The notes below the pieces were generated by a model that did not search any database, was not told where the DNA came from, and was given only the letters and a program-made list of their open reading frames with translations. A program made the translations under genes and the position numbers. Below are positions 48,631 to 57,610 of a stretch of 64,000 nt of DNA, piece after piece (the stretch's first letter is position 1; each line of letters starts with the position of its first letter). Source of the DNA: PALSA-612 sp046729255 (lineage in GTDB: Bacteria; Actinomycetota; Thermoleophilia; Gaiellales; Gaiellaceae); the NCBI GenBank assembly GCA_046729255.1, contig JBKPGF010000007.1:23663-87662 (forward strand), in the 5' to 3' direction.

Positions 48631-49905
48631 TTACCGCCGGAAGCGCGGGTAAGCGCCCCAGCCGGGATAGACGGCCCGCTCGCCCAGCTCCTCCTCGATC
48701 CTCAGCAGCTGGTTGTACTTCGCGACGCGATCGGAGCGTGACGGCGCTCCCGTCTTGATTTGCCCAGCGTTGGTCGCCACGGCGATGTCGGCGATGGTCG
48801 TGTCCTCGGTCTCTCCGGAGCGGTGGGAGATGATGGACGAGTAGCCGGCCTGCCGCGCGACCTCGATCGTCTCGAGCGTCTCCGTGAGCGTCCCGATCTG
48901 GTTGACCTTGACGAGCACGGCGTTTGCGACGCCTTCCTCGATACCTCGACGCACGCGCTCGTCGTTCGTCACGAAGAGGTCGTCGCCGACCAGCTGGAGC
49001 ACGTCGCCGCAGCGCTTCGTCAGCTCCCGCCATGACGCCCATTCGTCCTCGGCGAGCCCGTCCTCGACCGACACGATCGGATACCGATCCGCCAGCTCGA
49101 CCCAGAAGTCCACCATGGCCGACGGTTCCTTCGTGCGCCCTTCGAACCGGTAGGCGCCGTCGCTCCAGAACTCGGTCGCGGCGGGGTCGAGCGCGATCGC
49201 GACGCGGTCGGTGTGACCCGCTCGCTCGGCGGCCGAGAGGACGGCCTCGATCGCCTCCTCACACGAGCCGAGATCTGGCGCAAAGCCTCCCTCGTCGCCG
49301 ACACCCGTCGCCAGCCCGCGCTCGTGCAAGAGGGCGCGCAGCTCGTGGAACACCTCCGCTCCAACCTGCAGCGCATCGGCGAACGTGTCCGCCCCGGCCG
49401 GCACGACCATGAACTCCTGGAAGTCGAGCGAGTTCTGCGCGTGCACGCCGCCGTTGACGACGTTCAGCATCGGCACCGGCAACGTGACCGCACCTTCACC
49501 GCCGAGCCTGCGGTAGAGCGACACGCCGGCTTCGGCACCAGCTGCCTTGGCGACAGCCAACGAGACGCCGAGCACGGCATTTGCCCCGAGGGCCGCCTTG
49601 TTCGGGGTGCCGTCAAGCTCTATGAGTCTCCCGTCGAGCGCGGCCTGGTCCGTCCCCTCGAGGCCCTTTACGGCCGGTGCGATGACGTCGCGAACGTTGG
49701 CGACGGCGCCGAGAACGCCCTTGCCGAGGTAGACGTCCTCATCGCCGTCGCGGAGCTCGACTGCCTCGTGCACTCCGGTCGAAGCGCCGGAAGGCACTGC
49801 TGCCCGTCCGAAGGCGCCCGACGAAAGCTCGACGTCCACCTCGACCGTCGGGTTGCCACGGGAGTCGAGGATCTGCCGCGCGTGGACGCGCTCGATCGCG
49901 CTCAC
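48631..49905 (-). CDS. eno: Enolase
   Basis: 424 aa from GTG 49905. IERVHARQILDSRGNPTVEV and AVPSGASTGVHEAVELRD are the enolase N-terminal domain with the mobile Ser loop. GDEGGFAPDL contains the catalytic Glu, VSVEDGLAEDEW and GDDLFVTN hold the Mg ligands, and VKVNQIGTLTET the catalytic Lys. SHRSGETEDTTIADIAVA closes the barrel. It converts 2-phosphoglycerate to phosphoenolpyruvate. Its GTG overlaps the mazG stop as GTGA and AGGAGG lies upstream, so translation is coupled. Confidence 0.95.
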   Translation of the reverse strand: MSAIERVHARQILDSRGNPTVEVDVELSSGAFGRAAVPSGASTGVHEAVELRDGDEDVYLGKGVLGAVANVRDVIAPAVKGLEGTDQAALDGRLIELDGTPNKAALGANAVLGVSLAVAKAAGAEAGVSLYRRLGGEGAVTLPVPMLNVVNGGVHAQNSLDFQEFMVVPAGADTFADALQVGAEVFHELRALLHERGLATGVGDEGGFAPDLGSCEEAIEAVLSAAERAGHTDRVAIALDPAATEFWSDGAYRFEGRTKEPSAMVDFWVELADRYPIVSVEDGLAEDEWASWRELTKRCGDVLQLVGDDLFVTNDERVRRGIEEGVANAVLVKVNQIGTLTETLETIEVARQAGYSSIISHRSGETEDTTIADIAVATNAGQIKTGAPSRSDRVAKYNQLLRIEEELGERAVYPGWGAYPRFRR

Positions 49906-50702
49906 GCGGCCGCCTCCTCCTTCGCCGACCCGTAGTAGCGCAGCTGCTCGTCGAGGGAGAGCGTCGACCACTCGGCACCGGCCGCGGCGGCGAGCTCGAC
50001 GGCGCGCTCCACCCGGGTAACGAACTTCTTCGACGCGCCGCGCAGTGCGAGCTCGGGATCGACGTTCAGCTGCAGTGCGAGGTTGACGGCGAGAAAGAGC
50101 ACGTCGCCGAGCTCGTCCACGACGCGCGCATCCGGCTCCGTCTCCGGCTCCGGAGCGCCGCTGCGGCTCAGCTCCGCCCGCAGCTCCTCGAGCTCCTCCT
50201 CGAGGCGCTCGACACGGGAGTCGAGGTCGGGAAACGCAAAGCCCGTCGACGCCGCCCGCCGCTGCACCTTGCGAGCATAGAGCAGCGCCGGCAACGTCTC
50301 CGGTACGTCGTGGAAGACGCCTGTGCGCCCCTCCTGGGCGGTCTTCAGCTCCTCCCAGCGATGCTTCACGGCACCCGGCGAGCCAGGCGAGCTCGCGTCC
50401 CCGAAGACGTGCGGATGACGGCGGACGAGTTTGTCGTGAGCGTTGCGCGCAACAGCTTCGAGGTCGCCCGCGCCGCGCTCCGCGAGTAGGAGGGAGAGGA
50501 AGAACGTCTGGTACAGGAGGTCGCCCAGCTCGTCGACGAGCTTTGCGTCGTCACCGGCCATGGCGGCGTCCGCCACCTCGTACGCCTCCTCAACCGTGTG
50601 CGGCACGATCGTCCGCGCCGTCTGCTCGGCATCCCACGGGCACTCGCGGCGCAGCAGGGCCGTCAGCTCCTGCAGTTCGCCGAGCGTTCGCTCGAGGCTC
50701 AA
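49902..50702 (-). CDS. mazG: MazG nucleoside triphosphate pyrophosphohydrolase
   Basis: 266 aa from TTG 50702. The tandem MazG domains are visible: CPWDAEQTARTIVPHTVEEA followed by YEVADA and KLVDELGDLLYQTFF (EExxE and ExxD metal motifs), then a second ARVVDELGDVLFLAVNLALQ. The linker VFHDVPETLPALLYARKVQR is typical of full-length MazG. It removes aberrant or excess (d)NTPs in the cytosol. TTG overlaps the preceding stop as TTGA. The second copy keeps its VDELGD motif, so both halves may bind metal. Confidence 0.92.
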   Translation of the reverse strand: MSLERTLGELQELTALLRRECPWDAEQTARTIVPHTVEEAYEVADAAMAGDDAKLVDELGDLLYQTFFLSLLLAERGAGDLEAVARNAHDKLVRRHPHVFGDASSPGSPGAVKHRWEELKTAQEGRTGVFHDVPETLPALLYARKVQRRAASTGFAFPDLDSRVERLEEELEELRAELSRSGAPEPETEPDARVVDELGDVLFLAVNLALQLNVDPELALRGASKKFVTRVERAVELAAAAGAEWSTLSLDEQLRYYGSAKEEAAA

Positions 50703-51733
50703 CCCGTGGAGGTCGTCGTCGCCGGAGTCGTCTCGGTCGCTGGCGGCGCGAGGCCGGAGGCGTACGTGATCTTGTCCTCGTACTCCTTCTTCAGCTCCTC
50801 AAGCCACTTCGTAACCGCCTCCGACTCCTTCTGCCCGCGCAGCGTGTCGGAGATCTGCTGGCGAACCGACTTGAGCGGCGTCTTCGTGCCTGCCTTCTCG
50901 GTGGTGAGCCCCTCGATGATGTGCCAGCCGAACTGGGTCTTCACCGGCTTCGAGATCTCCCCCACCTTGAGCTTGAAGGCGACCTTCTCGAACGGCGGCA
51001 CCGTCTGGCCCCGCTGGATGGTGAGCTTCCCACCGACCTCCTTCGTACCAGGGTCGGTGGAGTACTTCTTCGCGAGCGCGGCAAAGTTCGCGCCACCCTT
51101 CAGCTGCCGATAGAGGTCGTCGGCGACCGACTTGGAGGCCACGAGGATGTGTCGCACGTCCCGCGACGCTTTTTGCTCGTAGAGCTCGGGGTGAGAGTCG
51201 TAGTACGCCTGGATGTCCGCGTCGGTGACCTTCACGTTGGAGCCGACCTTCTTGAAGATCTTCTCGGAGAGGAGCGTGGAGCCGAGCTCGTCGCGCACCT
51301 GCTGGTCCGAGATCCCCTGCTTCTTCAGCGACTGCTCGTACTTCTTCTGGCTGCCGCCGAAGAACTGCGTGATTACGCGCTTCAGGCGCTCGTCGATCTC
51401 CTTGTCCGAGACGGAGACGCCGAGCTCTTCGGCCTTCTGCTCGAACTGCACCCGCTGCACGAGGAACTGCAGCGCGTTCTGCTGGAACGCCTGGTACTCC
51501 TGGGAGCCTGCCGCCGGGATCTTCTGCCCCTGAGACTCGAGCCTCGACTCCGCCTGGGCGATCACCTCGTCCAGCTGCGTCTGTGAGATCTCCTCGCCGG
51601 CGACGTTGGCCGCGACCCCGGAGCCCAGCGAACCGCCGCCGCCTCCGCCGCCGCCACATCCGGCGACGATGAATGACGCAGCCAGAACGGCCGCTAGTGC
51701 GGTTCGAGTGAGAGCCTTTCTCTGGGCGATCAT
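50699..51733 (-). CDS. Lipoprotein peptidyl-prolyl isomerase/foldase (SurA/PrsA type)
   Basis: 344 aa, ATG 51733. A signal peptide ends in the lipobox FIVAGC, after which eight glycines follow directly. The N-terminal chaperone region resembles SurA_N (VNVAGEEISQTQLDEVIAQA-like helix, then LQFLVQRVQFEQKAEELG). A parvulin domain occupies about residues 195-300 (DVRHILVASKSVADDLYRQL, FAALAKKYSTDPGTKEVGG, VKTQFGWHIIEGL). It folds exported proteins outside the membrane. A Thr/Pro tail ends it. It lies between mfd (13-bp gap) and mazG (TTGA overlap). The name PrsA is avoided here because prs also occurs below. Confidence 0.9.
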   Translation of the reverse strand: MIAQRKALTRTALAAVLAASFIVAGCGGGGGGGGSLGSGVAANVAGEEISQTQLDEVIAQAESRLESQGQKIPAAGSQEYQAFQQNALQFLVQRVQFEQKAEELGVSVSDKEIDERLKRVITQFFGGSQKKYEQSLKKQGISDQQVRDELGSTLLSEKIFKKVGSNVKVTDADIQAYYDSHPELYEQKASRDVRHILVASKSVADDLYRQLKGGANFAALAKKYSTDPGTKEVGGKLTIQRGQTVPPFEKVAFKLKVGEISKPVKTQFGWHIIEGLTTEKAGTKTPLKSVRQQISDTLRGQKESEAVTKWLEELKKEYEDKITYASGLAPPATETTPATTTSTG

Positions 51734-51746
51734 GGAAAAAGCGCCA

Positions 51747-54700
51747 TCAAGCCGCCTGGCGCACGTCGAGAATAGCAGCGAGTGCGGGCAGCCCACCGCG
51801 GAACCCGTCGCTCCGTAGCGACAGCTCTCGCTTGTCCGTCGTGTAGACAGCCGACGCGACGCTGTCGCGGATCTCGCGGACGTCTTCGGCTCCGAGCAGG
51901 AGCGGCCCGACCGTGAGCCGGCCGTTGCGGAAGACGGCATAGTCGGCGCCGATCTCGGCGAGCTTGAGCCGCGCCTCCTGGAGCGCGAAGAGGTTCTCGA
52001 CGGGGTCGGGAGGCGGCCCGTAGCGGTCCTCGACGGATGCGCGGAGCTCCCTCAGCTCCTCGTCGCTTGCGGCGAGCGCGAGTCGCCGATGGAGGTCGAT
52101 CTTCAATGCCTCGGACGAGACGTAGTCGGCCGGGACGTAGGCGTCGATGCGGATCGGCCGCGGCACGATGCGCCTGCCGCCGGCGAGCTCGGCCACCGCC
52201 TCGTTGAGGAGCTCGACGTAGAGCTCGAAGCCGACAGCTGCCACGTGGCCCGACTGTTCGCGCCCGAGCAGCTCTCCGGCACCACGAATCTCGAGATCGC
52301 GCATCGCGATCGCGAAGCCCGATCCGAGCTCCGTGTGATCGGCGAGCGTCGAGAGCCGTGCCTTCGCTTCGGGCGTGAGCTCCGTGGCGTCGGGATAGAG
52401 GAGATAGGCGTGCGCCGGCACGTCGGAACGGCCGACGCGACCCCGGATCTGGTAGAGCTGCGCGAGGCCGAGCATGTCGGCGCGCTCGACCACGAGCGTG
52501 TTCGCCTGAGGAATGTCGAGGCCGGACTCGATGATCGTCGTCGACACGAGGACGTCGGCGTCTCCCCGCAGGAACTTCATCATCTGCTCCTCGAGCTCCC
52601 GCTCGGGCATCTGCCCGTGAGCGACGAGCAACCGGAGATCGGGGCACATTTCCGCGAGCTTCTCCGCTGCCTCCTCGATCGTCTCCACCCGGTTGTGGAG
52701 GTAGAACGACTGGCCGCCGCGTTCCGTCTCGCGCTCGAGGGCGTGCTTGACGAGCTCCTCGTCGTACTCACCGACGTACGTCCGGATGGGGCGGCGCCCC
52801 TCGGGCGGCGTCTCGATCATGGAGATGTCGCGGAGGCCGGCGAGCGACATGTGCAGCGTGCGCGGAATCGGCGTCGCCGTGAGCGACAGCACGTCGATCT
52901 CCAGCCGCAGCTGGCGGAGGAGCTCCTTCTGTCCAACGCCGAAGCGCTGTTCCTCGTCGACGATCACGAGGCCGAGATTCGAAGGCACGACGTCACGTGA
53001 CAGGACGCGGTGCGTACCGATGAGGACGTCGACCTTGCCATCGGCGAAGCCGGCGAGCGCGGCCTTGACGTCGGCGGGGCGGCGGAACCGCGAGACCATC
53101 TCTGTCGCGACGGGAAAGTCGGTGTAGCGCTCCCTGAACGTGTTCCAGTGCTGCTGCGCCAGCACCGTGGTGGGCGCCAGCACGAGCGTCTGCCTGCCGT
53201 TGAGCGCGACCGCGAAGGCCGCGCGCACGGCGATCTCGGTCTTCCCGAAGCCGACGTCTCCGCAGACGAGGCGGTCCATCGGCCGTGCGGACTCGAGATC
53301 TTCCTTCACCGCCTCGATCGCCTCCAGCTGATCGGGCGTCTCGCGGTACGGAAACGAGGCCTCGAGCCGCTCCAGCCAGTCGCTCGCGAGGTCGTAGCTG
53401 ACGCCGGTCGCGTGCTCGCGCTGGGCGTAGAGCGCGAGCAGCTCACCTGCCAGCTCCCGCACCGCGTGGCTCGCGCGGCTCTTCAGCAGGTGCCAGGCGC
53501 GGGCGCCGAGCTTGGAGAGCGCAGGCGCACGTCCGTCGGCGCCGACGTATCGCGAGACCTTCCCCACCTGGTCATGGGGGACGTAGAGCCGGTCCTCTCC
53601 ACGGAAGGCCAGCAGCAGGTAGTCGCGGGTGATCCCGCCAACTGTCTGCGTCTCGAAGCCGAGCAGCTGCCCGACGCCGTGGTCCTCGTGGACGACGTAG
53701 TCGCCCGTGCGGAGATCGGCGAACGAGCGTAGCGCTCGTGCGACCCTCGCTTGCCGCGGCGCGCGCCGCCGGAAGACCTGCGACTCGGGCACGAGGGCGA
53801 TCCCGAGCTCGCGCCACACGAATCCCCTGCGGGCGGGAGAGACCGCGAACAGCAGGCCGCCGTCCGCCGGCAACGAGTCTCCCGCCTCCAGCAGGTCCGC
53901 GCGAGCCCGTCGCAGGAGTCGTTGGGTACGGAGCGCTTCGCCGCGGTGAGGGAACGACACAACGACACGGAGCCCCGAGCGGGCGAGCGAATTGAGCTCC
54001 CGCTCGGCCTCGGCGAGCCCCCGTGCTGCGAGCGCCGGGCGCTGCGCCTCAAACGACAGCGACTGACCGCTCGGCAGCGGATCGAGCTCCGCGCCGACAG
54101 GCTCCAGATCGACCCCGAGATCCTCGCGCCAGATCTCGCGCACGTCTGCCTGCCTCCAGACGACGTCGGTCTCGGCGGCCAGCGTGCGAGACGTTGCTCC
54201 ATCGTCTCCGCGGGAGTCGAGCAGGTCCGTGCGGCGCTCGGCGGCTGGGAAGACGACCGTTCGCTCGAGCTCGTATAGCGCGCGCTGCGTAAACGGCGAG
54301 AAGGCGCGAATGCCTTCGACGACGTCGCCGAAGAGCTCGATCCGGATCGGCTCGCGACCGGTCGTCCCAAAAACGTCGACGATCCCACCCCGCACCGCGA
54401 CCTGACCGCGCTCCTCCACACGCTCGACGCGCTCGTATCCCGCGAGCACGAGCTCTTCGGTCAGTGCCTCGAGACCGAGCTCCGCGCCGACGGCGACCTC
54501 CACCGAAGCCGGGCGCTCGTCCTCCGTGGGCAGAGGTTCGGCCGCGGCCGTCGCTGACATGCACACGAGCCCCCGGTCGGCCAGCACCGACAGCGCGCGC
54601 AGCCGCTCACCAACGAGGTGCGGCGGGGCTCGCAGGCCCGAATCGGCCGTGACTCCCCGTCCGGGCATGAACGCGACGGAGTCGGCGCCGAGGAACCACG

Positions 54701-54911
54701 AAGCGGCCTCGGCGGCGTCGCGCGCATCCTCATCGTCCGGCAAGAGGCAGAGGAGCGGGCGGTCTGCGCGAATGTGCAGCGCGGCGAGCACGAGCGGCAG
54801 CGCGGGCTCGGACACGCGCGCTCTTCGCTTCGGAAGTGCGGACGCGAGTGCGGCGATTTCGTCGCCCTCGGCGAGGACGTCGGCGAGTGGGCGAAGCGTC
54901 GGCTGGTCCAT
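51747..54911 (-). CDS. mfd: Transcription-repair coupling factor Mfd
   Basis: 1054 aa, ATG 54911. The order is a UvrB-like N-terminal part (for example RVEERGQVAVRGGIVDVFGT), the RNA-polymerase-interaction domain (FADLRTGDYVVHEDHGVGQL), and the RecG-like translocase. In the latter, FPYRETPDQLEAIEAVKEDL, Walker A CGDVGFGKTEIAVRAA, LVIVDEEQRFGVGQKE, TATPIPRTLHMSLAGLRD and the motif TTIIESGLDIPQANTLV are visible. The TRCF C-terminal domain ends the protein. It removes stalled RNA polymerase and recruits UvrA. It is slightly shorter than E. coli Mfd (1148 aa), mostly in the N-terminus. Confidence 0.95.
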   Translation of the reverse strand: MDQPTLRPLADVLAEGDEIAALASALPKRRARVSEPALPLVLAALHIRADRPLLCLLPDDEDARDAAEAASWFLGADSVAFMPGRGVTADSGLRAPPHLVGERLRALSVLADRGLVCMSATAAAEPLPTEDERPASVEVAVGAELGLEALTEELVLAGYERVERVEERGQVAVRGGIVDVFGTTGREPIRIELFGDVVEGIRAFSPFTQRALYELERTVVFPAAERRTDLLDSRGDDGATSRTLAAETDVVWRQADVREIWREDLGVDLEPVGAELDPLPSGQSLSFEAQRPALAARGLAEAERELNSLARSGLRVVVSFPHRGEALRTQRLLRRARADLLEAGDSLPADGGLLFAVSPARRGFVWRELGIALVPESQVFRRRAPRQARVARALRSFADLRTGDYVVHEDHGVGQLLGFETQTVGGITRDYLLLAFRGEDRLYVPHDQVGKVSRYVGADGRAPALSKLGARAWHLLKSRASHAVRELAGELLALYAQREHATGVSYDLASDWLERLEASFPYRETPDQLEAIEAVKEDLESARPMDRLVCGDVGFGKTEIAVRAAFAVALNGRQTLVLAPTTVLAQQHWNTFRERYTDFPVATEMVSRFRRPADVKAALAGFADGKVDVLIGTHRVLSRDVVPSNLGLVIVDEEQRFGVGQKELLRQLRLEIDVLSLTATPIPRTLHMSLAGLRDISMIETPPEGRRPIRTYVGEYDEELVKHALERETERGGQSFYLHNRVETIEEAAEKLAEMCPDLRLLVAHGQMPERELEEQMMKFLRGDADVLVSTTIIESGLDIPQANTLVVERADMLGLAQLYQIRGRVGRSDVPAHAYLLYPDATELTPEAKARLSTLADHTELGSGFAIAMRDLEIRGAGELLGREQSGHVAAVGFELYVELLNEAVAELAGGRRIVPRPIRIDAYVPADYVSSEALKIDLHRRLALAASDEELRELRASVEDRYGPPPDPVENLFALQEARLKLAEIGADYAVFRNGRLTVGPLLLGAEDVREIRDSVASAVYTTDKRELSLRSDGFRGGLPALAAILDVRQAA

Positions 54912-55107
54912 GACGAAAGCGGGAAACGCGTCCCGCGGGGTCAGTCTACTTCGCCCCGTCAGGCGAGCCGGCCCCGTCGATCGGCCCCGGGACGCTGATC
55001 ACGGTGGCCGAAAGCGACATGCCATCGGGGCCACCAGCCTCCGCCCCGCTGCTGATGCTACTGAGGAAGGTTGGTCCGGAGAGTTACGCCTCTGTGCCGA
55101 TTTCGTG

Positions 55108-55701
55108 TCAGTTGAACACGCGCTGCGCGGCTCCGAGCCCGTCGAGGAGCACGGCTTCCACCGCGTCCGCCGACCGCGTTACGAGCGCTCCCACGTCAGT
55201 CTCGGACGGGAACGGCGACAGCACGTAGTCGGCGACTGGTCGACGATCACCGCGCTCAGGTCTGCCGACGCCGATCCGCAGCCGAAGAAAATCCCTCGTA
55301 CCGAGCGCGTCGGCGATCGAGCGCAACCCGTTGTGCCCTGCGAGGCCACCACCTGCTCGCGCCTGCAATCGCCCCTCCTCGAGGTCGACGTCGTCGTGCA
55401 CGACAATCAGCGATTCCGCCGGCACCTTGAAGAAGGCCGCAGCCTTGGCAATCGAACGGCCCGACTCGTTCATGTACGTCTCGGGCTTGAGCAGCGCGAC
55501 GCGGCGCTCGTCGACACGGACCTCCGAGAGCTGGCCGGAGAACTTCCCGCGATATGTCCCCCCGTAACGACCGGCGAGCTCGTCGACGACGAGCCAGCCG
55601 ATGTTGTGGCGAGTTGCCGCGTACTGGCCCCCGGGGTTGCCGAGACCCGCGACAAGTAGGTCGAGCGACGACTCGGGCTCCCGGCGGCGCCGGAAGCGCA
55701 T
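55108..55701 (-). CDS. pth: Peptidyl-tRNA hydrolase
   Basis: 197 aa, ATG 55701, overlapping the rplY stop by one base (TGATG). LLVAGLGNPGGQYAATRHNI carries N22 and catalytic H32. KPETYMNESGRSI, VHDDVDLEEGRLQARAGGG and GHNGLRSIADALGTRDFLRL are the remaining signatures. It recycles peptidyl-tRNA released during translation. The neighbour order prs-rplY-pth is conserved in actinobacteria. About 196 bp without a gene follow before mfd, in which no clear element was seen. Confidence 0.95.
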   Translation of the reverse strand: MRFRRRREPESSLDLLVAGLGNPGGQYAATRHNIGWLVVDELAGRYGGTYRGKFSGQLSEVRVDERRVALLKPETYMNESGRSIAKAAAFFKVPAESLIVVHDDVDLEEGRLQARAGGGLAGHNGLRSIADALGTRDFLRLRIGVGRPERGDRRPVADYVLSPFPSETDVGALVTRSADAVEAVLLDGLGAAQRVFN

Positions 55702-56435
55702 CAGCCCTCGTCGGACTCGCTTGCCTCATCGGTTGTCGGTGGCTCGCCCTCGGCTACCGGCTCCTCGCCGGGCTCGCCCTCGACAGCCTCCTCGCCCTCC
55801 TCGACCTCCTCGGCTTCCTCGGCCTCTGCCGCCGCCGCCTCGGCCTCCGCGGCCTCGAGCTCTGCAGCCAGGCGAGGTGCGGAGACGGTGACGAGCACGT
55901 TCTCCGGGTCGGCGAGCAAGGTGACGCTCTCGGGCAGGTCGAGGTCGGAGACGCGAAGCGCGTCGCCAATCTCCGTCTGGCCGATGTCGAGCGAGAGACG
56001 GTCGGGCATCTCGAGCGGTAGCGCCTCGACCGGCACTTCACGCACGAGCTGCGTCAGCACGCCGCCCACCTTCACGCCGGGCGATTCGCCGAGGAGCTCG
56101 ACGACGACCTGTGCGGTGATCGGCTGATCGAGCCGGACTTCGTGAAGATCGATGTGCGTGAGGTGACCGCGAATCGGGTCCTGCTGGTAGTCCTTGACGA
56201 CGGAGGCGTGCGACGTCTTCTGGTCGTCGAGGACGACGTCGAGGATCGCGTGCAGCCCGTGCGGGCCGCCGAGCGCGCTTCGCAGCGTACGCTCGGGCAC
56301 CACGAACGGGTGGGGCTTCTTACCGTTCCCGTAGAGGACGCCTGGAATCAGGCCTGCTCGGCGCAGGCGTCGAGTCTCGCGCGATCCCAGCGCGTCTCGT
56401 TGCTGCACTTCCAGGCGGACTCGTTCCCCAGCCAC
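55701..56435 (-). CDS. rplY: 50S ribosomal protein L25/general stress protein CTC
   Basis: 244 aa from GTG 56435. The N-terminal L25 domain binds 5S rRNA: GERVRLEVQQRDALGSRETR, RLRRAGLIPGVLYGNGKKP. A TL5/CTC beta domain follows (ITAQVVVELLGESPGVKVGG, REVPVEALPLEMPDRLSLDI). The last ~60 residues are an Ala/Glu-rich acidic tail (AEAEAAAAEAEEAEEVEEGE), common in actinobacterial CTC proteins. The start is preceded by no strong ribosome site. It is 104 bp downstream of prs. Confidence 0.93.
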   Translation of the reverse strand: MAGERVRLEVQQRDALGSRETRRLRRAGLIPGVLYGNGKKPHPFVVPERTLRSALGGPHGLHAILDVVLDDQKTSHASVVKDYQQDPIRGHLTHIDLHEVRLDQPITAQVVVELLGESPGVKVGGVLTQLVREVPVEALPLEMPDRLSLDIGQTEIGDALRVSDLDLPESVTLLADPENVLVTVSAPRLAAELEAAEAEAAAAEAEEAEEVEEGEEAVEGEPGEEPVAEGEPPTTDEASESDEG

Positions 56436-56539
56436 GGCGGCCGATTGTAGCGACGCCGGGGACCCCGACGAGAGGTGTCCCGCCTATGAGACCTTTCCCG
56501 CCGAAGGTTCGACGCGTAAGCGACCCGGACTTTCGGCGG

Positions 56540-57610
56540 TCAAAAGAGCTGGTACTCGCCGCCGAAGATGGCCGACACGGACTCGTCGGCGAAGACGTTC
56601 ATGATCGTCTCCGCCAGGAGGCCCGAGATCGGCAACACGGTGAGGTTCGACGGCCTGCTCACCGGGTCGATGGGAACAGTGTCGGTTACGACGATGCCGG
56701 CGAGATCGGCCTCCGCGAACCGGTCGAGCGCACCTTCCGAGAAGAGGCCGTGCGTCGTGAACACCCACACCGCCGTTGCACCGTGCTCGCGCAGCGCCGC
56801 GGCGCCGGCGAGCAGCGTGCCGCCGGTCATGATCACGTCGTCGCCGACGATTGCGACCTTGTCCTTCACACGACCTGTGATCTCCGTGACCGACGCCTTG
56901 TCGTGCTCGGGCCGCGTTTTGTGCATGACCGCGAAGTCGCCCTCGATCATCTCGGCGAACCTGATCGCGTGCTTCGCGCGCCCGGCGTCCGGCGCCACCG
57001 AGACGACGGCATCGCCCGAGAGGCCGAGGTCGCGGAAGTGCCGGGCAAAGAGCGGCAGCGACGTCATGTGGTCGACCGGGATCGTGAAGAACCCCTGGAT
57101 CTGCCCGGCGTGCAGGTCCATCGTGAGGATGCGGTCTGCCCCGGCCAGCTGGATCATGTCTGCGACGAGGCGGCCCGAGATCGGCTCGCGCGGCAGTGCC
57201 TTCCGGTCTTGACGCGAGTACGGGAACCACGGCACGACCGCAGTGATCCGCTTGGCCGAAGCGAGCTTCGCCGCCTGGATCATGAAGAGCAGCTCCATGA
57301 GGTTGCGATCGACCGGAGCGCAACCGGTCTGCACGATGAATACGTCCGCACCCCGGATCGACTCGTTGTAGCGGCAGTACGTCTCGCCGTTCGAGAACGT
57401 CTTCAGCTCGACCTCGCCGAGCTCGACCCCGAGCTGCTCGGCGATACGCTGCGCCAGCTCGGGGTGGGAGCGGCCCGAGAACACCATGAGCCGCTTCAGT
57501 GGCCCCCGCTCGATCCAGTGTCCCGGCTTCGACTCCGGCCGTTCTGTGTTCACGGCGACGTCGAGCCCGGGGAGTCGGACAAGCTCAGTCGTGGCTGTCT
57601 CCACCGGCAT
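56540..57610 (-). CDS. prs: Ribose-phosphate pyrophosphokinase
   Basis: 356 aa from ATG 57610, with AAGGAAGG just upstream. The enzyme makes PRPP from ribose 5-phosphate and ATP. Core motifs are LMVFSGRSHPELAQRIAEQL, FSNGETYCRYNESIRGADVF, PWFPYSRQDRK (flexible ATP loop), MDLHAGQIQGFFTIPVDHM, SVAPDAGRAKHA and the PRPP loop IVGDDVIMTGGTL. The last normally reads VDDMIDTGGT, so this is a slight variation. An extra ~37 residues precede the conserved core. The 5' end overlaps glmU by 26 nt, so the two are translationally linked. Confidence 0.93.
   Translation of the reverse strand: MPVETATTELVRLPGLDVAVNTERPESKPGHWIERGPLKRLMVFSGRSHPELAQRIAEQLGVELGEVELKTFSNGETYCRYNESIRGADVFIVQTGCAPVDRNLMELLFMIQAAKLASAKRITAVVPWFPYSRQDRKALPREPISGRLVADMIQLAGADRILTMDLHAGQIQGFFTIPVDHMTSLPLFARHFRDLGLSGDAVVSVAPDAGRAKHAIRFAEMIEGDFAVMHKTRPEHDKASVTEITGRVKDKVAIVGDDVIMTGGTLLAGAAALREHGATAVWVFTTHGLFSEGALDRFAEADLAGIVVTDTVPIDPVSRPSNLTVLPISGLLAETIMNVFADESVSAIFGGEYQLF

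Noticed and set aside
54912..55107. Possible small gene or RNA between mfd and pth
   Set aside because: The short open frame lacks a ribosome site and plausible codon usage; only a weak 6-bp GTGGCC/GGCCAC hairpin is seen.
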